Source: Niveibacterium microcysteis (GTDB taxonomy: Bacteria; Pseudomonadota; Gammaproteobacteria; Burkholderiales; Rhodocyclaceae). From it: 64,000 nt of DNA. Below the pieces are notes generated by a model. It did not search any database, had not been told where the DNA came from, and saw nothing but the letters and a program-made list of their open reading frames with translations. Shown here piece after piece: positions 54,878 to 64,000 of the stretch. Where the stretch lies: the NCBI RefSeq assembly GCF_017161445.1, contig NZ_CP071060.1, forward strand, positions 4,216,001 to 4,280,000. The letters run 5' to 3'. Every line of letters starts with the position of its first letter. Position 1 is the first letter of the stretch. Both the position numbers and the translations under genes were made by a program.

Positions 54878-55627
54878 ATGTGTGGCCGCTATGTCGACGA
54901 ATTGACCGGGGAAGAAATCGACTCTCGCACACGCGTCTCGCGATTCGCCGCGCTGACCGAACTGGCCCGAGTCCCGCGCTACAACATCAGCCCGATGGCC
55001 CGGGTGCTGGTGATCACGTCTGACGAGAACGGGCGCCACCCGCGCATCATGCAATGGTGGCTGGTACCGCCGATCGCCGACGACCCGAAGGCCTTTGTGC
55101 GCCGCTACACCACCTTCAACGCCCGCGCCGAAAAGCTCGCCCAGTCCGCCTTCTACCGGCACTCGCTCACGCACCAGCGCTGCGTGCTGCCGGTAAGCGG
55201 ATTCTACGAATGGCAGGCGGCGACACCGGGCAAACCCGGCTCCAGCAAAACCCCGTTCTACATCCACCCGCCCGCCGGTGAGGCGCCGTGCTGGACGCTC
55301 GCCGGTATCTGGTCGACCTGGGAGCGCCCGGGCCTGGCGCCACTACACAGTTGCGCCATCGTCACCTGTGTCGCAAATCCGATGATGGCCTGGATCCATA
55401 ACGCCAAACCCGACGCCCCTCGAATGCCGGTCATCCTCGACAACAACGCGATGGCAACATGGCTGGACCCAGCCATATCGGACGCAAGCGCCCTGACCGA
55501 GGTCCTCCAGCCCTATCCCGAGACGAGAATGGCGGCCCATGCCGTGGCCAAGATCGTCGGCGATGGCGCACACCTGATCGACCCATTGCCGAACGGCCCT
55601 TGCATCGGGGAAGACCGCGGCCGCTGA
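54878..55627 (+). CDS. SRAP domain protein (YedK/HMCES family)
   Basis: 249 residues starting MCGRYVDE, with the catalytic Cys2 that forms a thiazolidine crosslink with abasic sites in single-stranded DNA. Conserved YNISPM, CVLPVSGFYEW and HSCAIVTC... MPVIL motifs carry the Asn, Glu and His of the active site. It protects abasic DNA at forks and is often SOS-linked, but no LexA box was identified here. A stand-alone gene unrelated to the glucan locus. Confidence 0.92.
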   Translation: MCGRYVDELTGEEIDSRTRVSRFAALTELARVPRYNISPMARVLVITSDENGRHPRIMQWWLVPPIADDPKAFVRRYTTFNARAEKLAQSAFYRHSLTHQRCVLPVSGFYEWQAATPGKPGSSKTPFYIHPPAGEAPCWTLAGIWSTWERPGLAPLHSCAIVTCVANPMMAWIHNAKPDAPRMPVILDNNAMATWLDPAISDASALTEVLQPYPETRMAAHAVAKIVGDGAHLIDPLPNGPCIGEDRGR

Positions 55628-56380
55628 GCTAGGCTTGCCCGCGTGCTCAGACGACCTCGTCGCCCCGCTTAATTGGTCGAACCAGTCAATCGAAACACGC
55701 CGCCTCGAAGGCGCCGCCGGACGCTCCCAAGGCGATCTGAGCCGCGCCCGCTCTCGGTCAACTTGGCGCCGCCAGCAGCGAACCTCGGCGACAACACAAT
55801 CACGTCGCAACGCGAGCTAGGCTCTTCCGACCATGCACGACGCATCCGCAACGAACTTGCAGGTCGCCCGAGTCCGTACGTCCTAAATTGACAGAATCGG
55901 GCCAGATAACGGGCCCCACGCCATCGCTTGCCGCTATAGACGGCATCGGGTAAGCCTAGACGGATGGATGTGATGATCGCCCAAATATTTCTCTCGTCGC
56001 GGCGAGTGGCCGAGACGCTGGCCGAAGAACGCACGCACGACTCCCCGATGCAGTTCCGTCGTTTTTCCAGAGCTTCACAGATCGGGCTCAGGCGCTGGAA
56101 CCGCAGGATCGTCCGGCATCGCGGATCCAGTTGGCCGACGGTACGGTTCCAATTCGATGGGCCGCCCGGCCATTACAGCTTAGAGGGCAAAGTGGGACGA
56201 CACCGCGACGAGCAAGTGCCTCCAAAGGGACGGCGCTGCTACGGACTTCGCAGAAATCACCTGCTTTTTCGTTTCTGTACGCGTTAGGTGCGCGCGCAAG
56301 CGCGTCAGATCAAACTGGCTTTCCCGTCGCTGCGCTAGCCTGCGAGAATCCGACTTGGATTCCACGGCGAAAGGCTCGGT
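55628..56380. other. Gene-poor region
   Basis: About 750 bp with no convincing coding frame; it seems less GC-rich than its neighbours. Short open frames lack ribosome sites and family features. It could be decayed accessory DNA or a long regulatory region. No terminal repeats, tRNA or CRISPR seen. Confidence 0.4.
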
Positions 56381-58624
56381 ATGCGGCTCCAGGCGATCTT
56401 GGGCGTTGTGTTGGGTGCGGTCGTGTTCTCCTCCACCTTGGCGGCCGCCGAGCCGATCGCCGCGAAGCGGCCGAAGATCGGGCTGGTGCTCGGTGGCGGC
56501 GGGGCGCGGGGCCTCGCGCATGTTGGCGTACTGGAGCAGCTCGAACGGCTTCGGGTGCCGATTGACTGCATCGCGGGCACGAGTGCCGGCGCGCTGGTGG
56601 GCGGCGTGTATTCGAGCGGGATGCCGCTGCCGGATATCCGCAAACGCGTGGAATCCGTCGATTGGGAAAAGCTCATCGGCGGCGTGCCCGACCGGAGGAA
56701 CCTGCCCTACCTGCGCAAGCAGGACGATTTCAAGAACCTCGCGGCAATGACCCTGGGGCTGGACGCGGAGGGCGTGAAGCTGCCGCGCAGCGTGGTCAAC
56801 TCGCAGTTCATCGACGCCTTCCTGCGCGAGCTGACGCAGGACCAGTTCATTGATTCGTTTGCGAAGCTGCCGATCCCCTTCGTGGCGATTGCGACCGACC
56901 TCGAATCGGGCGACATGCGGGTCTTCAAGAGCGGCGATCTGGCAATCGCGCTGCGGGCCAGCATGGCGGTGCCCGGCGCCTTCGACGTGGTGCACGACAG
57001 CGGCCGGATGTACGTCGACGGGATGTTCGTGCGAAACCTGCCGGTCGAGAACATCAAATCCAAGGCGCCCGAAGGTTGTGGCGCGGATATCGTGATCGTG
57101 GTCGACGTCGGCACGCCGATGCTCAAGCGCGACGATATCAAGAGCTTCCTCGACGTCGCGGTGCAGGCGATGAACATCGCCACCGGGCGCAACGTGCAGG
57201 AGTCGCGCAAGTTGATCGGCCCCGATGATGTGCTGATCGAACCGGATCTGGACGGCTACAGCCCCGCCAGCTTCACCGACGCGAAAGACATCATCGAGCG
57301 AGGTCGCAAGAGTGTCGCCAGCGTCGAAGCACGACTGGCCGAACTGGCGATTCCGGAGCAGGACTACCAAGCCTGGGCCAGCCGCGTATCGAGCAAGGCG
57401 CCCAAAGAGCTGGTGCCGTACGACCGCGTTGAGGTCGCCAGCACACGCTTCGTGCCCGCCAAGCGCGTAGAAGAGGTGCTCACTGCACCGCCTGCGCCCG
57501 CCAGCCAGGATGAGTTGCTGAAGCGCTTCGACAAGCTTTACGACTCGGGCGACTTCGACGGCATCAACTACCGCCTGAATCAGGAAGGCGGCCAGCGTGT
57601 CGCAACCGTGGCGCCAATCGAGCGGCATGTCGGCCCGAACTACCTGCGCTTTGGTGTCGATCTCTCGTTCGACACCTACCGTACTGCCAACGTCGCACTC
57701 CTGGCGAACTACCAGATGACCTGGCTGAACCAGTGGGGTGCGCAATGGCGCAACTTCCTGCGCCTGGGTGCGGGCGGCGAGCTTGAGAGCGAGATCTATC
57801 AGCCACTCTGGAGTTCGCCCGTCTTTGCGTACGCTCGTGCGGAGGGGGCGAATTCGCTCTTCCCGGTGTATAGCGAAGAAGGTTCCAAACTCTTGGAGCT
57901 GGAAATCCGGCGCGCTGGAGCCGAAGCCGGCATCGGTTACTCACTCGGCCGCTATGGCGAAGTCCGCACCGGCCTGCTGATACAGAAGATCCGCAACGAG
58001 GCAACGACTGGCATCGCCGGCACCCTGACGACGAATACGCTGAGTTCCACCGTGCGCGGCCTGCGCCTCACTGGCGTGGTGGATCAGCTGGATAATCCGA
58101 AGTGGCCGCGCCACGGCTACTACCTGCGCACCGACTACGGCGTGGCAAAGATGGAGTCCGAAAATTCCTCGCGCAAGGACTCGCAGTTGCTGTCCATCGA
58201 CGCCGACCTGGTCGAGACCTACGCGACCTACACGGTACGCGGCTCCGCACGCTTGCGCGGTTCGCTGGAGCGCGAGCTGGCCGGCACCCCTGCGCCATAC
58301 CAACTCGGGGGTTTCCTGCAGCTTTCCGGCTTACGAGCGGATCAACTGGTCGGCGCACAAACTGCACTCGCTCGGGTGATGGTGTACAAGCAGATCTCGA
58401 CGCTGCTGCCGCAACTGGGCTCGGGCACCTACATCGGCGGCTCGCTCGAGTCCGGCAAGGTGTGGAACCAGTTGGTCACGCACGAGAACACGCCAACCAT
58501 TCCGTCTGCGTCGGTCTACCTTGGCGTCGACACCCTGCTCGGCCCGCTCTACATGGCGGTGGGCTGGTCCGACTACATGGGAGGCAAGTGGGGCGGCTAC
58601 TTGTACCTGGGCTACACGAAGTAA
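56381..58624 (+). CDS. Patatin-like phospholipase with outer-membrane barrel (PlpD-type, type Vd)
   Basis: 747 residues. Signal peptide to about 24; patatin domain at about 32-240 with oxyanion GGGGARG, nucleophile Ser near 67 in GTSAG and Asp near 213 in VDGMF. A region of about 330-420 fits a POTRA domain. The C-terminal half (420-747) has Omp85-type barrel strands (LRLTGVVDQLDNPKWPRHGYYLRTDY, then YMGGKWGGYLYLGY). PlpD-like proteins export their own phospholipase domain through a homologous barrel. SD AAAGG. Ends 19 bp before the convergent MetA-like gene. Confidence 0.88.
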   Translation: MRLQAILGVVLGAVVFSSTLAAAEPIAAKRPKIGLVLGGGGARGLAHVGVLEQLERLRVPIDCIAGTSAGALVGGVYSSGMPLPDIRKRVESVDWEKLIGGVPDRRNLPYLRKQDDFKNLAAMTLGLDAEGVKLPRSVVNSQFIDAFLRELTQDQFIDSFAKLPIPFVAIATDLESGDMRVFKSGDLAIALRASMAVPGAFDVVHDSGRMYVDGMFVRNLPVENIKSKAPEGCGADIVIVVDVGTPMLKRDDIKSFLDVAVQAMNIATGRNVQESRKLIGPDDVLIEPDLDGYSPASFTDAKDIIERGRKSVASVEARLAELAIPEQDYQAWASRVSSKAPKELVPYDRVEVASTRFVPAKRVEEVLTAPPAPASQDELLKRFDKLYDSGDFDGINYRLNQEGGQRVATVAPIERHVGPNYLRFGVDLSFDTYRTANVALLANYQMTWLNQWGAQWRNFLRLGAGGELESEIYQPLWSSPVFAYARAEGANSLFPVYSEEGSKLLELEIRRAGAEAGIGYSLGRYGEVRTGLLIQKIRNEATTGIAGTLTTNTLSSTVRGLRLTGVVDQLDNPKWPRHGYYLRTDYGVAKMESENSSRKDSQLLSIDADLVETYATYTVRGSARLRGSLERELAGTPAPYQLGGFLQLSGLRADQLVGAQTALARVMVYKQISTLLPQLGSGTYIGGSLESGKVWNQLVTHENTPTIPSASVYLGVDTLLGPLYMAVGWSDYMGGKWGGYLYLGYTK

Positions 58625-58643
58625 GCGCCCCGGCCGGGTTCGA

Positions 58644-59573
58644 TCAGAGCCCGGCGCCCCAGCGCGTTTGCAGTGCAAGCGCCATCAGGCTCATGTTGTT
58701 GCCGGTGCGGGCATAGACACCGTTGCTGGCGGTGAATTTGACTGACTGATACCGGTTCAGCGGCATCGCCACCGTTGCGCCGAGCCGCCAATTCTCCTGC
58801 AGGTCGTTGCCGGCCTTGCCGTCGATATGGGTGCGACCACCCTGATAGTAGTTCGCGCTCAGCGATACCCACGCACCCGGCGCAAACGTGTAAACACCAT
58901 GCACCTGCGTCGAATAGAGCGGGTCCTGCTTGCGCTCGGAACCGCCGAAGAAGTCTTCGTTGGTGGTGTAGAACGTCACCGCGGTAGCCAGCTCAAGCGA
59001 GTACGGCCCCAAGGCCTTGGAGAGGCCGAACTCCGGCTTGATCGCCCAGCGGTTGCTACCCAGATTGACCGCCTTGCGGTCGTCATAGGCGCCGGTCGGG
59101 GCCACGACTTCGAGGCTCACGCCCACCACCAGGTCCGGTGTGTAATGGCTGAATTCCGGCACCGTCAGCGCCGGCGCCCCGAGCATGTTGTAGGACACCC
59201 GCAGCACCGAGTCGCCTAGCCCCTGCTGCTCGCGTGTCACCACGCGACCCGCATAGTCGGCCGTACCGGACAGCGCGGCATAGGGCAGCACCAGGTCCAC
59301 CCTGCCCGTCTGCCCGCCCAGCTCGAACACGCGGGCATAGCCAGCGAAACCGGCCCACACGCGCAGATCTGGATTTTTGACAGGCAAGGCCGGATCAAAC
59401 GCCACGCCGCCCGTAGAACGGGCAATGCCGGCGATGGCGAAGTTCATGCCCACCGGCGCGTTCGAGTAATTGCGCGGCTCGATCGACTGCGCAAAAGCGC
59501 CTTCCGCCGTAAGGCCAAGGCCCAGCAGCGCAAGGTATCCGATGCGCCGCGATGCGTTCGATACGGTGCCCAA
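58644..59573 (-). CDS. MetA-like outer-membrane transport protein (Phenol_MetA_deg family)
   Basis: 309 residues if the TTG at 59573 is the start. It has AAGGG 8 nt upstream and gives a normal signal peptide (GYLALLGLGLTAEGAFA). Mature barrel features: GVAFDPALPVKNPDLRVWAGFAGY, VDLVLPYAALSGTADYAG, and a C-terminal strand NNMSLMALALQTRWGAGL. The family includes putative channels near aromatic degradation genes. Substrate unknown. No ATG is available in this frame, and earlier starts lack ribosome sites. Confidence 0.75.
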   Translation of the reverse strand: MGTVSNASRRIGYLALLGLGLTAEGAFAQSIEPRNYSNAPVGMNFAIAGIARSTGGVAFDPALPVKNPDLRVWAGFAGYARVFELGGQTGRVDLVLPYAALSGTADYAGRVVTREQQGLGDSVLRVSYNMLGAPALTVPEFSHYTPDLVVGVSLEVVAPTGAYDDRKAVNLGSNRWAIKPEFGLSKALGPYSLELATAVTFYTTNEDFFGGSERKQDPLYSTQVHGVYTFAPGAWVSLSANYYQGGRTHIDGKAGNDLQENWRLGATVAMPLNRYQSVKFTASNGVYARTGNNMSLMALALQTRWGAGL

Positions 59574-59890
59574 TTGCGTAGCCCTTTTTGCCCAGCATTC
59601 ACTGGCAAGGCCTTTGCCGGCAATCCGCGCAAAGGTCCGTTGACGCCGCAGCGCTTGCCCGCAGAATCGGCGCAAAGCCCGGCCCGCTCATTATCACGCA
59701 CCCAAGGGCGCAAGAGAGCAATCCCGGTCATGGAATGCCCAAGTCAGGCGATCCTAGTATCTGCCTTGAACACGCAACGACGACGCGGCGCAGCCTTCGA
59801 TCCAGAGCAGCAAGGCCATCGACCACGACGCGAGGATAGACAAGGCGTGTGACAACTCGACCCAGTGGGCCAACGAATAAGGAGAACAAC
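59574..59890. other. Divergent promoter region, MetA-like and MCP genes
   Basis: About 315 bp between divergent genes. No gene, and no clear sigma-28 flagellar promoter was recognised before the MCP gene. Confidence 0.4.
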
Positions 59891-61549
59891 ATGCGGCTGC
59901 CCGCCATGCGCTTGCGTGCAAAACTGACTGCGGCCTTTGCCGCCCTGCTGCTTGCGGTCGTCGTACTGGGCGTTTTTGCGAGCCGGCAGATCGCGGCGGT
60001 GAACGCCGTGTCGGCCGAACTGGCCAGCGTATGGTTACCCGGGGTGCAGGTCGTCGCGGCGCTGAGCGGCGAAAAGGCGGACTTCCGCACCGCCGAGTTG
60101 CAGTTCGTGCTGTCGGTCGACCCGAACGACCGCAAGCGTTACGCCAAGATCCTCGTGGATGCCGACAAACACCTCGGCGAACGCGTTGCAACGCTCAGCC
60201 AGATCACGCGCAACGCGGCACAACGCGAAGCGCTGGATGCGTTCTCCAAGCACTGGGCCGCTTACAAGATCGAGCATGACAAAGCGATCCTGCTTGCCCA
60301 GCAGGATGACCCGGAAACCGCGCGCGACCTGCTGCGCGGCACGGCCCAAACCGAATACGAACAGGCCGACGCGGCATTGCGCAAGGTGGTCAGCCTCGCA
60401 GAACAAGGTGCTGCCGCCGCCAGCGCGGATGCCGACCGCGTCACGCGGCGTGCCTCGGTGTTGATTGGTGTCGTCGCACTGATCGCCGCATCGGCCGGCA
60501 TCGCGCTGGCCTTATTCATGGCCAACCGCATTGCAGTGCCACTGCGCTCAGCGATCGCGCTCGCAGAGAAGGTCTCCGGCGGCGACCTCGCCGAGCCGAT
60601 CCGCGCACATGGCAACGACGAAATCGGCGAACTGCTGACGGCGCTCGAACGCATGCGCAGCAACCTCGCACAGACGGTTTCCTGCGTGCGCGACAGCGCC
60701 GGGCAGGTCGCCCTCGCATCAAGCGGGCTTTCCGCCAACACGCAGAGCGTTGCCGACGCGTCGGTGCGCCAGAACAGCATGGCCAGCGCGGCGAGCGACG
60801 GCCTCAAACACTTCATCGATTCGCTCGCCGAGATGGTGCGCTCGGCCGAGTCTGTGAGCGACATTTCCGACGCCGCACTGACCAAGACGCGCGACGGCAG
60901 CGAGCAGGTCGCCGCATTGGTGGCGGAAGTCTCAGAAGCCGACGAGGCGATGAACGCAATCGCCACCTCGGTGCGCGCCTTCGTATCCAGCACGCAGACG
61001 ATCAGCTCGATGACCGCAACGGTGCGCGAGCTCGCCGACCAGACCAACCTGCTTGCGCTCAACGCGGCCATCGAGGCCGCACGCGCCGGCGAACAGGGGC
61101 GCGGTTTCGCGGTGGTCGCGGACGAGGTGCGCAAGCTCGCCGAGAAGTCGCGCCAGTCCGCGGCGTCGATCGACGAGATGACGCAATCGCTCAGCGCCCA
61201 ATCGGGCATGGTCGAATCGTCGGTTGCGCGCGGTTTGTCGGCGCTGTCGAGCAGCCACGCCTATGTCGACGGTGTCAAACACATGCTCACCGATGCTGCA
61301 TCGTCGGTGGAAGATGCCGCCTCGGGTGTCAGCCGCATCCGGCAGATCGCCGTCGCGCAGCGAAGCGCCTCGGAAGAAGTCGGCGCCCATGTGGCCGAGA
61401 TTGCCGACATGGCCGCGCAGAACGACAGCACGGTGCGCGAGACGGCCGCCCAGGCGCAGGCACTGGAACAGCTATCACGCACGCTGGAAGATTCGGTTGG
61501 CCGCTTCGTGCTGGAGCCCGGCGCGAAGGCGGAACCGGCCTTCAGCTAA
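59891..61549 (+). CDS. Methyl-accepting chemotaxis protein with 4HB sensor
   Basis: 552 residues from ATG 59891, AAGGAG 6 nt upstream. Helix at about 10-30, periplasmic helical domain at 31-187 (4HB_MCP type), second helix at about 190-212, HAMP at about 213-265, signalling domain with hairpin tip [20 protein letters not shown] near 380-400. A standard transmembrane chemoreceptor. Ligand cannot be predicted. No carboxy-terminal CheR-binding pentapeptide is evident. Confidence 0.92.
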   Translation: MRLPAMRLRAKLTAAFAALLLAVVVLGVFASRQIAAVNAVSAELASVWLPGVQVVAALSGEKADFRTAELQFVLSVDPNDRKRYAKILVDADKHLGERVATLSQITRNAAQREALDAFSKHWAAYKIEHDKAILLAQQDDPETARDLLRGTAQTEYEQADAALRKVVSLAEQGAAAASADADRVTRRASVLIGVVALIAASAGIALALFMANRIAVPLRSAIALAEKVSGGDLAEPIRAHGNDEIGELLTALERMRSNLAQTVSCVRDSAGQVALASSGLSANTQSVADASVRQNSMASAASDGLKHFIDSLAEMVRSAESVSDISDAALTKTRDGSEQVAALVAEVSEADEAMNAIATSVRAFVSSTQTISSMTATVRELADQTNLLALNAAIEAARAGEQGRGFAVVADEVRKLAEKSRQSAASIDEMTQSLSAQSGMVESSVARGLSALSSSHAYVDGVKHMLTDAASSVEDAASGVSRIRQIAVAQRSASEEVGAHVAEIADMAAQNDSTVRETAAQAQALEQLSRTLEDSVGRFVLEPGAKAEPAFS

Positions 61550-61706
61550 GGAAGGTCTGAATACGTGGCTGCGACGGCGCATCGCGGCGTTGTGGCGTGC
61601 TCGCTCCCGCGGCTATCCATTTGATATGTCTTGGTCGCTGTGTGCGCCACGCCTTGCGCTGCATCCGTCTCGCTCACTTCTTCAAACCTTCCCTGAGCCG
61701 CAGGAT

Positions 61707-63110
61707 TCAGCCGCGCGGCGACTCGGCGGCGAGACCGCCAACCGGCACGCGGATGCAGAAGGTAGTCGTACCTTCGGAGGACACCACCGAGATCTCGCCA
61801 CCGTGCGCGGCAACGATTGAACGGGTGATCGCGAGCCCAAGCCCCGCGCCGTCGCTCGAACGGGTGCGCGCGGGGTCGACGCGGTAGAAGCGGTCGAACA
61901 AGCGCGGCAGATGCACCTCGGAAATCGTCGCCCCCTGGTTCGACACCGCAACGCTTGCAACGCCCTCCGCGACCTCGATGCGGATCGCCACGGTGCTGTT
62001 GCCGTGAGCGTGACGCACCGCATTCGACAGCAGGTTCGCCAGCGCACGCCGCAGCATCAGATGGTCGGCACGCACGGTGGCGCTGCCGCTGCGCTGCAGA
62101 CTCAAGCCCCGCTCGGATGCAACCGGCTCGAAGAACTCGATCAGCGCATCGACTTCGGCGTCCAGCGCGACGGCCTCCCACTGCGGCACGAGCAGGCCGT
62201 TATCGGCCTTCGCGAGGTAGAGCATGTCCGAGACCATGCGCGACAGGCGCTCGTATTCCTCAAGGTTGGAGAACAGCACCTCGCGATACTCGTCGGGCGA
62301 ACGAACCCGTGACAGCGACACCTGCGTCTGCGTCGTCAGGTTGGAGATCGGCGTACGCAGTTCGTGCGCCAGATCCGACGAGAAATCGGACAGCCGCACG
62401 AACGCTTCCTGCAGGCGCTCGAGCATCGCATTGAACTGCTCGGCAAGATCGTGGAGCTCGCGCGGCACCCGTTCAAGCTTCAGGCGCTCGTTCAGATGTG
62501 AGGCGGAGATCTGGCTCGCCATGCGCGCGACATCCTGAATCGGTTGGAGCGAGCGGCGCGCGATCAGGCGGCTGAGCACCGCCACCGCGAGCACCGACAG
62601 GCCGATCACCCAGAACAGGCTGCGATGGAAAGCACGCAGGAACTGCTCGTGGTGCATCACGTCGACCGACAGCGTCACACGCATCGGCGGCTCGCCGGGG
62701 ATCGCCGTGCTGGCGAGTGCCGAGAATCCGCGCATCTGCATGCCGTCCATCTGCCAGCCATGCAGTAGCGTCTTGCCCGCATCGATCGGAAATACCGGCA
62801 TCTTGCCGTGGTGCATCGTCGAGAACACCTGCTCGCCGCTACCGCGCTGGATCGAGAGTTCAAGGCCATGGTGGCCGACCAGCGCGTCGGCCATGCGCTC
62901 AGCCAGTTTGTCGAGATCGGCCGGCGACTGGAGCCGCCCGAGGGCGTGACGGGTGAGGTCCAGCTTGCCCTGCATCAGATCGAGGTCCTGCTCCTCGAAA
63001 TGACGCTCGACCGATTGTTCGATGAACCAGGCTGCGGTGCTGAACACAACCGCAGCGGCGAGCGAGAACAGCAGGGCCAGCCGGGCGGCCAGCGACGCGG
63101 GTCGCCTCAT
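61707..63110 (-). CDS. cusS: Heavy-metal sensor histidine kinase (CusS/CopS-like)
   Basis: 467 residues. Helices at about 10-30 and 160-185 flank a periplasmic loop with Met/His-rich segments ([20 protein letters not shown]), which fits copper or silver sensing. HAMP follows, HisKA His near 249 in [13 protein letters not shown], and ATPase motifs [10 protein letters not shown] and [18 protein letters not shown]. It overlaps the regulator gene by 4 bp. Family naming follows the CusS group; the metal is inferred. Confidence 0.85.
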   Translation of the reverse strand: MRRPASLAARLALLFSLAAAVVFSTAAWFIEQSVERHFEEQDLDLMQGKLDLTRHALGRLQSPADLDKLAERMADALVGHHGLELSIQRGSGEQVFSTMHHGKMPVFPIDAGKTLLHGWQMDGMQMRGFSALASTAIPGEPPMRVTLSVDVMHHEQFLRAFHRSLFWVIGLSVLAVAVLSRLIARRSLQPIQDVARMASQISASHLNERLKLERVPRELHDLAEQFNAMLERLQEAFVRLSDFSSDLAHELRTPISNLTTQTQVSLSRVRSPDEYREVLFSNLEEYERLSRMVSDMLYLAKADNGLLVPQWEAVALDAEVDALIEFFEPVASERGLSLQRSGSATVRADHLMLRRALANLLSNAVRHAHGNSTVAIRIEVAEGVASVAVSNQGATISEVHLPRLFDRFYRVDPARTRSSDGAGLGLAITRSIVAAHGGEISVVSSEGTTTFCIRVPVGGLAAESPRG

Positions 63111-63787
63111 TGCGCCTCGCCCTCTTCCAGCACGTAGCCCATGCCGCGTACGGTGCGGATCAGTTTCGGCTCGAAACCATCGTCGATCTTTGCGCGCAAG
63201 CGGCGCACCGCCACCTCGATCACATTGGTGTCACTGTCGAAGTTCATGTCCCACACCTGCGAGGCGATCAGTGAGCGCGGCAGGATCTCGCCGCGGCGCC
63301 GCAGCAACAGCTCGAGCAACGCGAACTCCTTGGCGGTCAGGTCGATCCGCGTACCCGCGCGTGTCACACGCCGCCGGCGCAGGTCCAGCTCGAGGTCGGC
63401 AACCACCAGACTATCGGCCTCGCGCGCCTTGCCCCGCCGCAGCAGCGTGCGCACCCGCGCCAGCAACTCCGAAAAGGCGAAGGGTTTAACGAGGTAGTCG
63501 TCGGCGCCGCTCTCCAGCCCCTTGACGCGATCTTCGACCTCGTCGCGCGCCGTCAGGAACAGCACCGGCATGTCCTTGCCGGCGCGGCGGATCGCTTGCA
63601 GCACCGTCCAGCCATCCATCGCAGGCAGCATCACATCGAGGATCACGAGGTCGTAGTCCTCGTTGAGCGCCTGGTGCAGGCCATCGATGCCGTCGCGCGC
63701 CAGGTCCGTGACGAAGCCGGCTTCGGTGAGCCCCTGCTTCACATAGTCGCCCGCCTTCGCTTCGTCTTCGACAACCAGGATTTTCAT
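63107..63787 (-). CDS. cusR: Heavy-metal response regulator (CusR/CopR-like, OmpR family)
   Basis: 226 residues. Receiver at 1-115 with phospho-Asp near 51 in [13 protein letters not shown], and a winged helix at about 128-222 ([55 protein letters not shown]). This wing sequence is typical of the CusR/CopR/IrlR group. First gene of the pair with the sensor kinase. Confidence 0.88.
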   Translation of the reverse strand: MKILVVEDEAKAGDYVKQGLTEAGFVTDLARDGIDGLHQALNEDYDLVILDVMLPAMDGWTVLQAIRRAGKDMPVLFLTARDEVEDRVKGLESGADDYLVKPFAFSELLARVRTLLRRGKAREADSLVVADLELDLRRRRVTRAGTRIDLTAKEFALLELLLRRRGEILPRSLIASQVWDMNFDSDTNVIEVAVRRLRAKIDDGFEPKLIRTVRGMGYVLEEGEAQ

Positions 63788-63850
63788 GCGTCGGCCCCTC
63801 CACGGCCTTGGCGGCGATTCTGCCGGAACAGCGCCGCGGACGGCCCTTCC

Positions 63851-63864
63851 TTACAGGAATGTAA
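63851..63864. promoter_or_regulatory. Candidate CusR/CopR box
   Basis: TTACA-N4-TGTAA inverted repeat between divergent cusR and the next gene. It resembles the cop/cus boxes of heavy-metal regulators. Position suits control of both directions (inference). Confidence 0.5.
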
Positions 63865-63989
63865 TCCACCGGTCAGCATACCGACAGCCGCCAACGCCGA
63901 TCATCGCCCTGCACAGTCGGGCGCAGTACCCCAACGATTGGGGCTGCGCAGACGCGATCAATTTCAATCGTTCCAACGAGGTCACCGCC

Positions 63990-64000
63990 ATGAACACCCT
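63990..64000 (+). CDS. Start of a gene cut by the window edge
   Basis: ATG 63990 with GAGG 8 nt upstream (MNT...). Only 11 nt are visible, so the product is unknown. Its position opposite cusR suggests a metal-resistance gene. Confidence 0.4.

Noticed and set aside
56180..57745. Minus-strand 521-codon open frame
   Set aside because: Antisense to the patatin-barrel gene. No family features.

Overview
The window is high-GC DNA with dense, mostly short-spaced genes. The families present (FbpABC iron uptake, Fur-like boxes, cus/cop-type two-component system, PlpD-type patatin, trimeric-type porin, GspC-like protein, MCPs) point to a free-living, motile betaproteobacterium, perhaps of the Rhodocyclales. 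That placement is inference from gene style, not a database result.

Left part (1-20 kb), mixed housekeeping and sensory genes: a truncated KAP-type P-loop NTPase fused to BNR/Ycf48-like repeats; a DUF411 metal-binding protein with an AI-2E-type permease; a three-gene signalling unit made of a solute-binding protein, a hybrid histidine kinase and a membrane protein whose GGDEF motif is degenerate; an iron(III) ABC system whose three genes lie in three transcription units; an alcohol dehydrogenase/OYE pair with a divergent LysR; a small EamA protein; a PAS-MCP. At 20-22.4 kb there is a GNAT, then a MarR gene overlapping two N-acetyltransferase genes.

Central part (22.5-54 kb), the main feature: a nearly self-contained beta-1,3-glucan (laminarin/curdlan/callose-type) utilisation locus. 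Exported enzymes are GH17 and GH16 lipoproteins, a GH81 and a large multimodular GH64 with CBM56-like modules. A stand-alone Exop_C-like lipoprotein, a porin, and a sugar ABC importer (binding protein, two permeases, GH1 beta-glucosidase, MsmK/UgpC-type ATPase) would bring oligosaccharides inside. Two very large cytoplasmic proteins resemble beta-1,3-oligoglucan phosphorylases of two different families, GH161 and GH149. A mutarotase-like protein and two LacI regulators complete it. The model is extracellular cleavage, porin passage, ABC import, phosphorolysis to glucose-1-phosphate, and hydrolysis of the short remainder by GH1. Eight copies of a 14-bp palindrome, consensus TGAAAGCGCTTTCA, lie upstream of six transcription units in the locus and mark it as one regulon, probably under the LacI protein at 35223-36257. 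GH17 is the main member without a visible copy.

Right part (54-64 kb): an orphan GspC-like protein, an SRAP/YedK protein, a gene-poor 750-bp stretch, a type Vd (PlpD-like) patatin-barrel protein, a MetA-like outer-membrane protein, a second MCP, and a CusRS/CopRS-type heavy-metal two-component system with a TTACA-N4-TGTAA box in front of a gene that begins at the window edge.

Family names come from motif and sequence recognition without database searches. Coordinates of starts were chosen from ribosome-binding sites and signal peptides where the longest frame looked too long.
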